Origin: Dendrolimus kikuchii
Lineage: Eukaryota > Arthropoda > Insecta > Lepidoptera > Lasiocampidae
Direction of reading: 5' to 3'
DNA length: 64,000 bases
NCBI GenBank assembly: GCA_019925095.2
Contig: CM034398.1
Coordinates: 3,905,001 to 3,969,000 of the forward strand
In this document: positions 63,566 to 64,000 of the stretch, piece by piece
Numbering within the stretch: position 1 is the stretch's first letter
Layout of the letters: each line of letters opens with the position of its first letter
Program-made: the position numbers and the translations under genes
Notes under the pieces: model-generated
Told to the model about the DNA's origin: nothing
Database searches by the model: none
Seen by the model: only the letters and a program-made list of their open reading frames with translations

Positions 63566-64000
63566 ACCTATAATATTAGTCTATAAATGTCATTACAGAG
63601 TTCGAACTTCTTTATTTTAGGGAAACGATTAGTAATTATGCCATGCTTTCTTAACGACTAGTGTTACGACTTCCCATAAAGCATCTCTTTCCCGGCAACA
63701 TTTCCTCTTCCACCTTCAGTCACCCAGTTCTAACCAGAGGGCGCTGCGCACACACATGCGTCTCATTGGCCGAGCCGAATCTTGAATGCTGCCTAAATAT
63801 CGTCGCGACACCACGCTCGCCCACAAATAGTCCAAAAAACGTCACAAAACTTACTTAATACCGTAATTGTACCCTAAAACCGTTCCTTGAAGTGCCAACT
63901 GTGTTTGTGGAAGACCAGGACTTCATTACGCGGTTGCAGTGACGGTAAGCGTTAATTTTTTTGTACTTGGTTCACTAGGATTTGCGAGGCGGCATCAGGT
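63566..64000. other. Sequence upstream of the first visible cyclase exon
   Basis: Mostly intron, presumably. GC content rises between 63690 and 63830, but I found no frame with a fitting splice phase for another cyclase exon. Confidence 0.3.

Overview
The window looks like a lepidopteran (moth or butterfly) nuclear contig. The evidence is AT-rich DNA with spliced host genes, Helitron termini of the type common in Lepidoptera (...CTAG at the 3' end with a GC-rich hairpin), abundant tRNA-headed SINEs, and many 5'-truncated LINEs. Two host genes are supported.

(1) An OXLD1-like gene (oxidoreductase-like domain, CCxxxGCxNC motif) lies on the + strand, with exons at 1345-1470 and 2736-2933. (2) The cytoplasmic part of a receptor-type (membrane) guanylate cyclase lies on the - strand. 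I reconstructed eleven exons from 63227 down to the stop codon at 12084 by splice sites and phase. All ten junctions keep the reading frame and give 597 codons plus a stop: pseudokinase (kinase-homology) domain, signalling helix, class III cyclase domain and a C-terminal tail. The ectodomain and membrane exons would lie beyond 64000 and were not seen. This one gene covers more than 51 kb, so almost everything from 12 to 63 kb is its intronic DNA.

Layout: 1-1.3 kb AT-rich; 1.3-3 kb OXLD1-like gene with a LINE tail in its intron; 3-12 kb intergenic, holding a hairpin MITE, Jockey-like LINE ends, a degenerate APE+RT LINE (7.0-9.8 kb) and a 9-bp minisatellite; 12-28 kb 3' half of the cyclase with short introns; 29-47 kb an 18-kb intron; 47.4 kb one kinase-homology exon; 47.7-63.1 kb a 15-kb intron with a 1.2-kb TIR transposon carrying a DDE_3-type transposase (internally deleted), a defective Ty1/copia element and several solo LTRs; 63.1 kb the most upstream visible exon.

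Repeat families recur many times: a LINE whose ORF ends a few bases before a (TATG)n tail; SINE-A (~315 bp, poly-A); SINE-B (tRNA head with A/B boxes); a TAA-tailed repeat called Rep-C here; Helitron-like elements; and solo LTRs. I found no bacterial-type system, CRISPR array, rRNA or convincing functional tRNA. The least explained signals are a near-perfect 25-bp inverted repeat inside a GC-rich exon-like segment at 32.2-32.4 kb, a second GC-rich exon-like segment at 15.4-15.5 kb, and an open frame continuing after two closely spaced stops at the 3' end of the cyclase.
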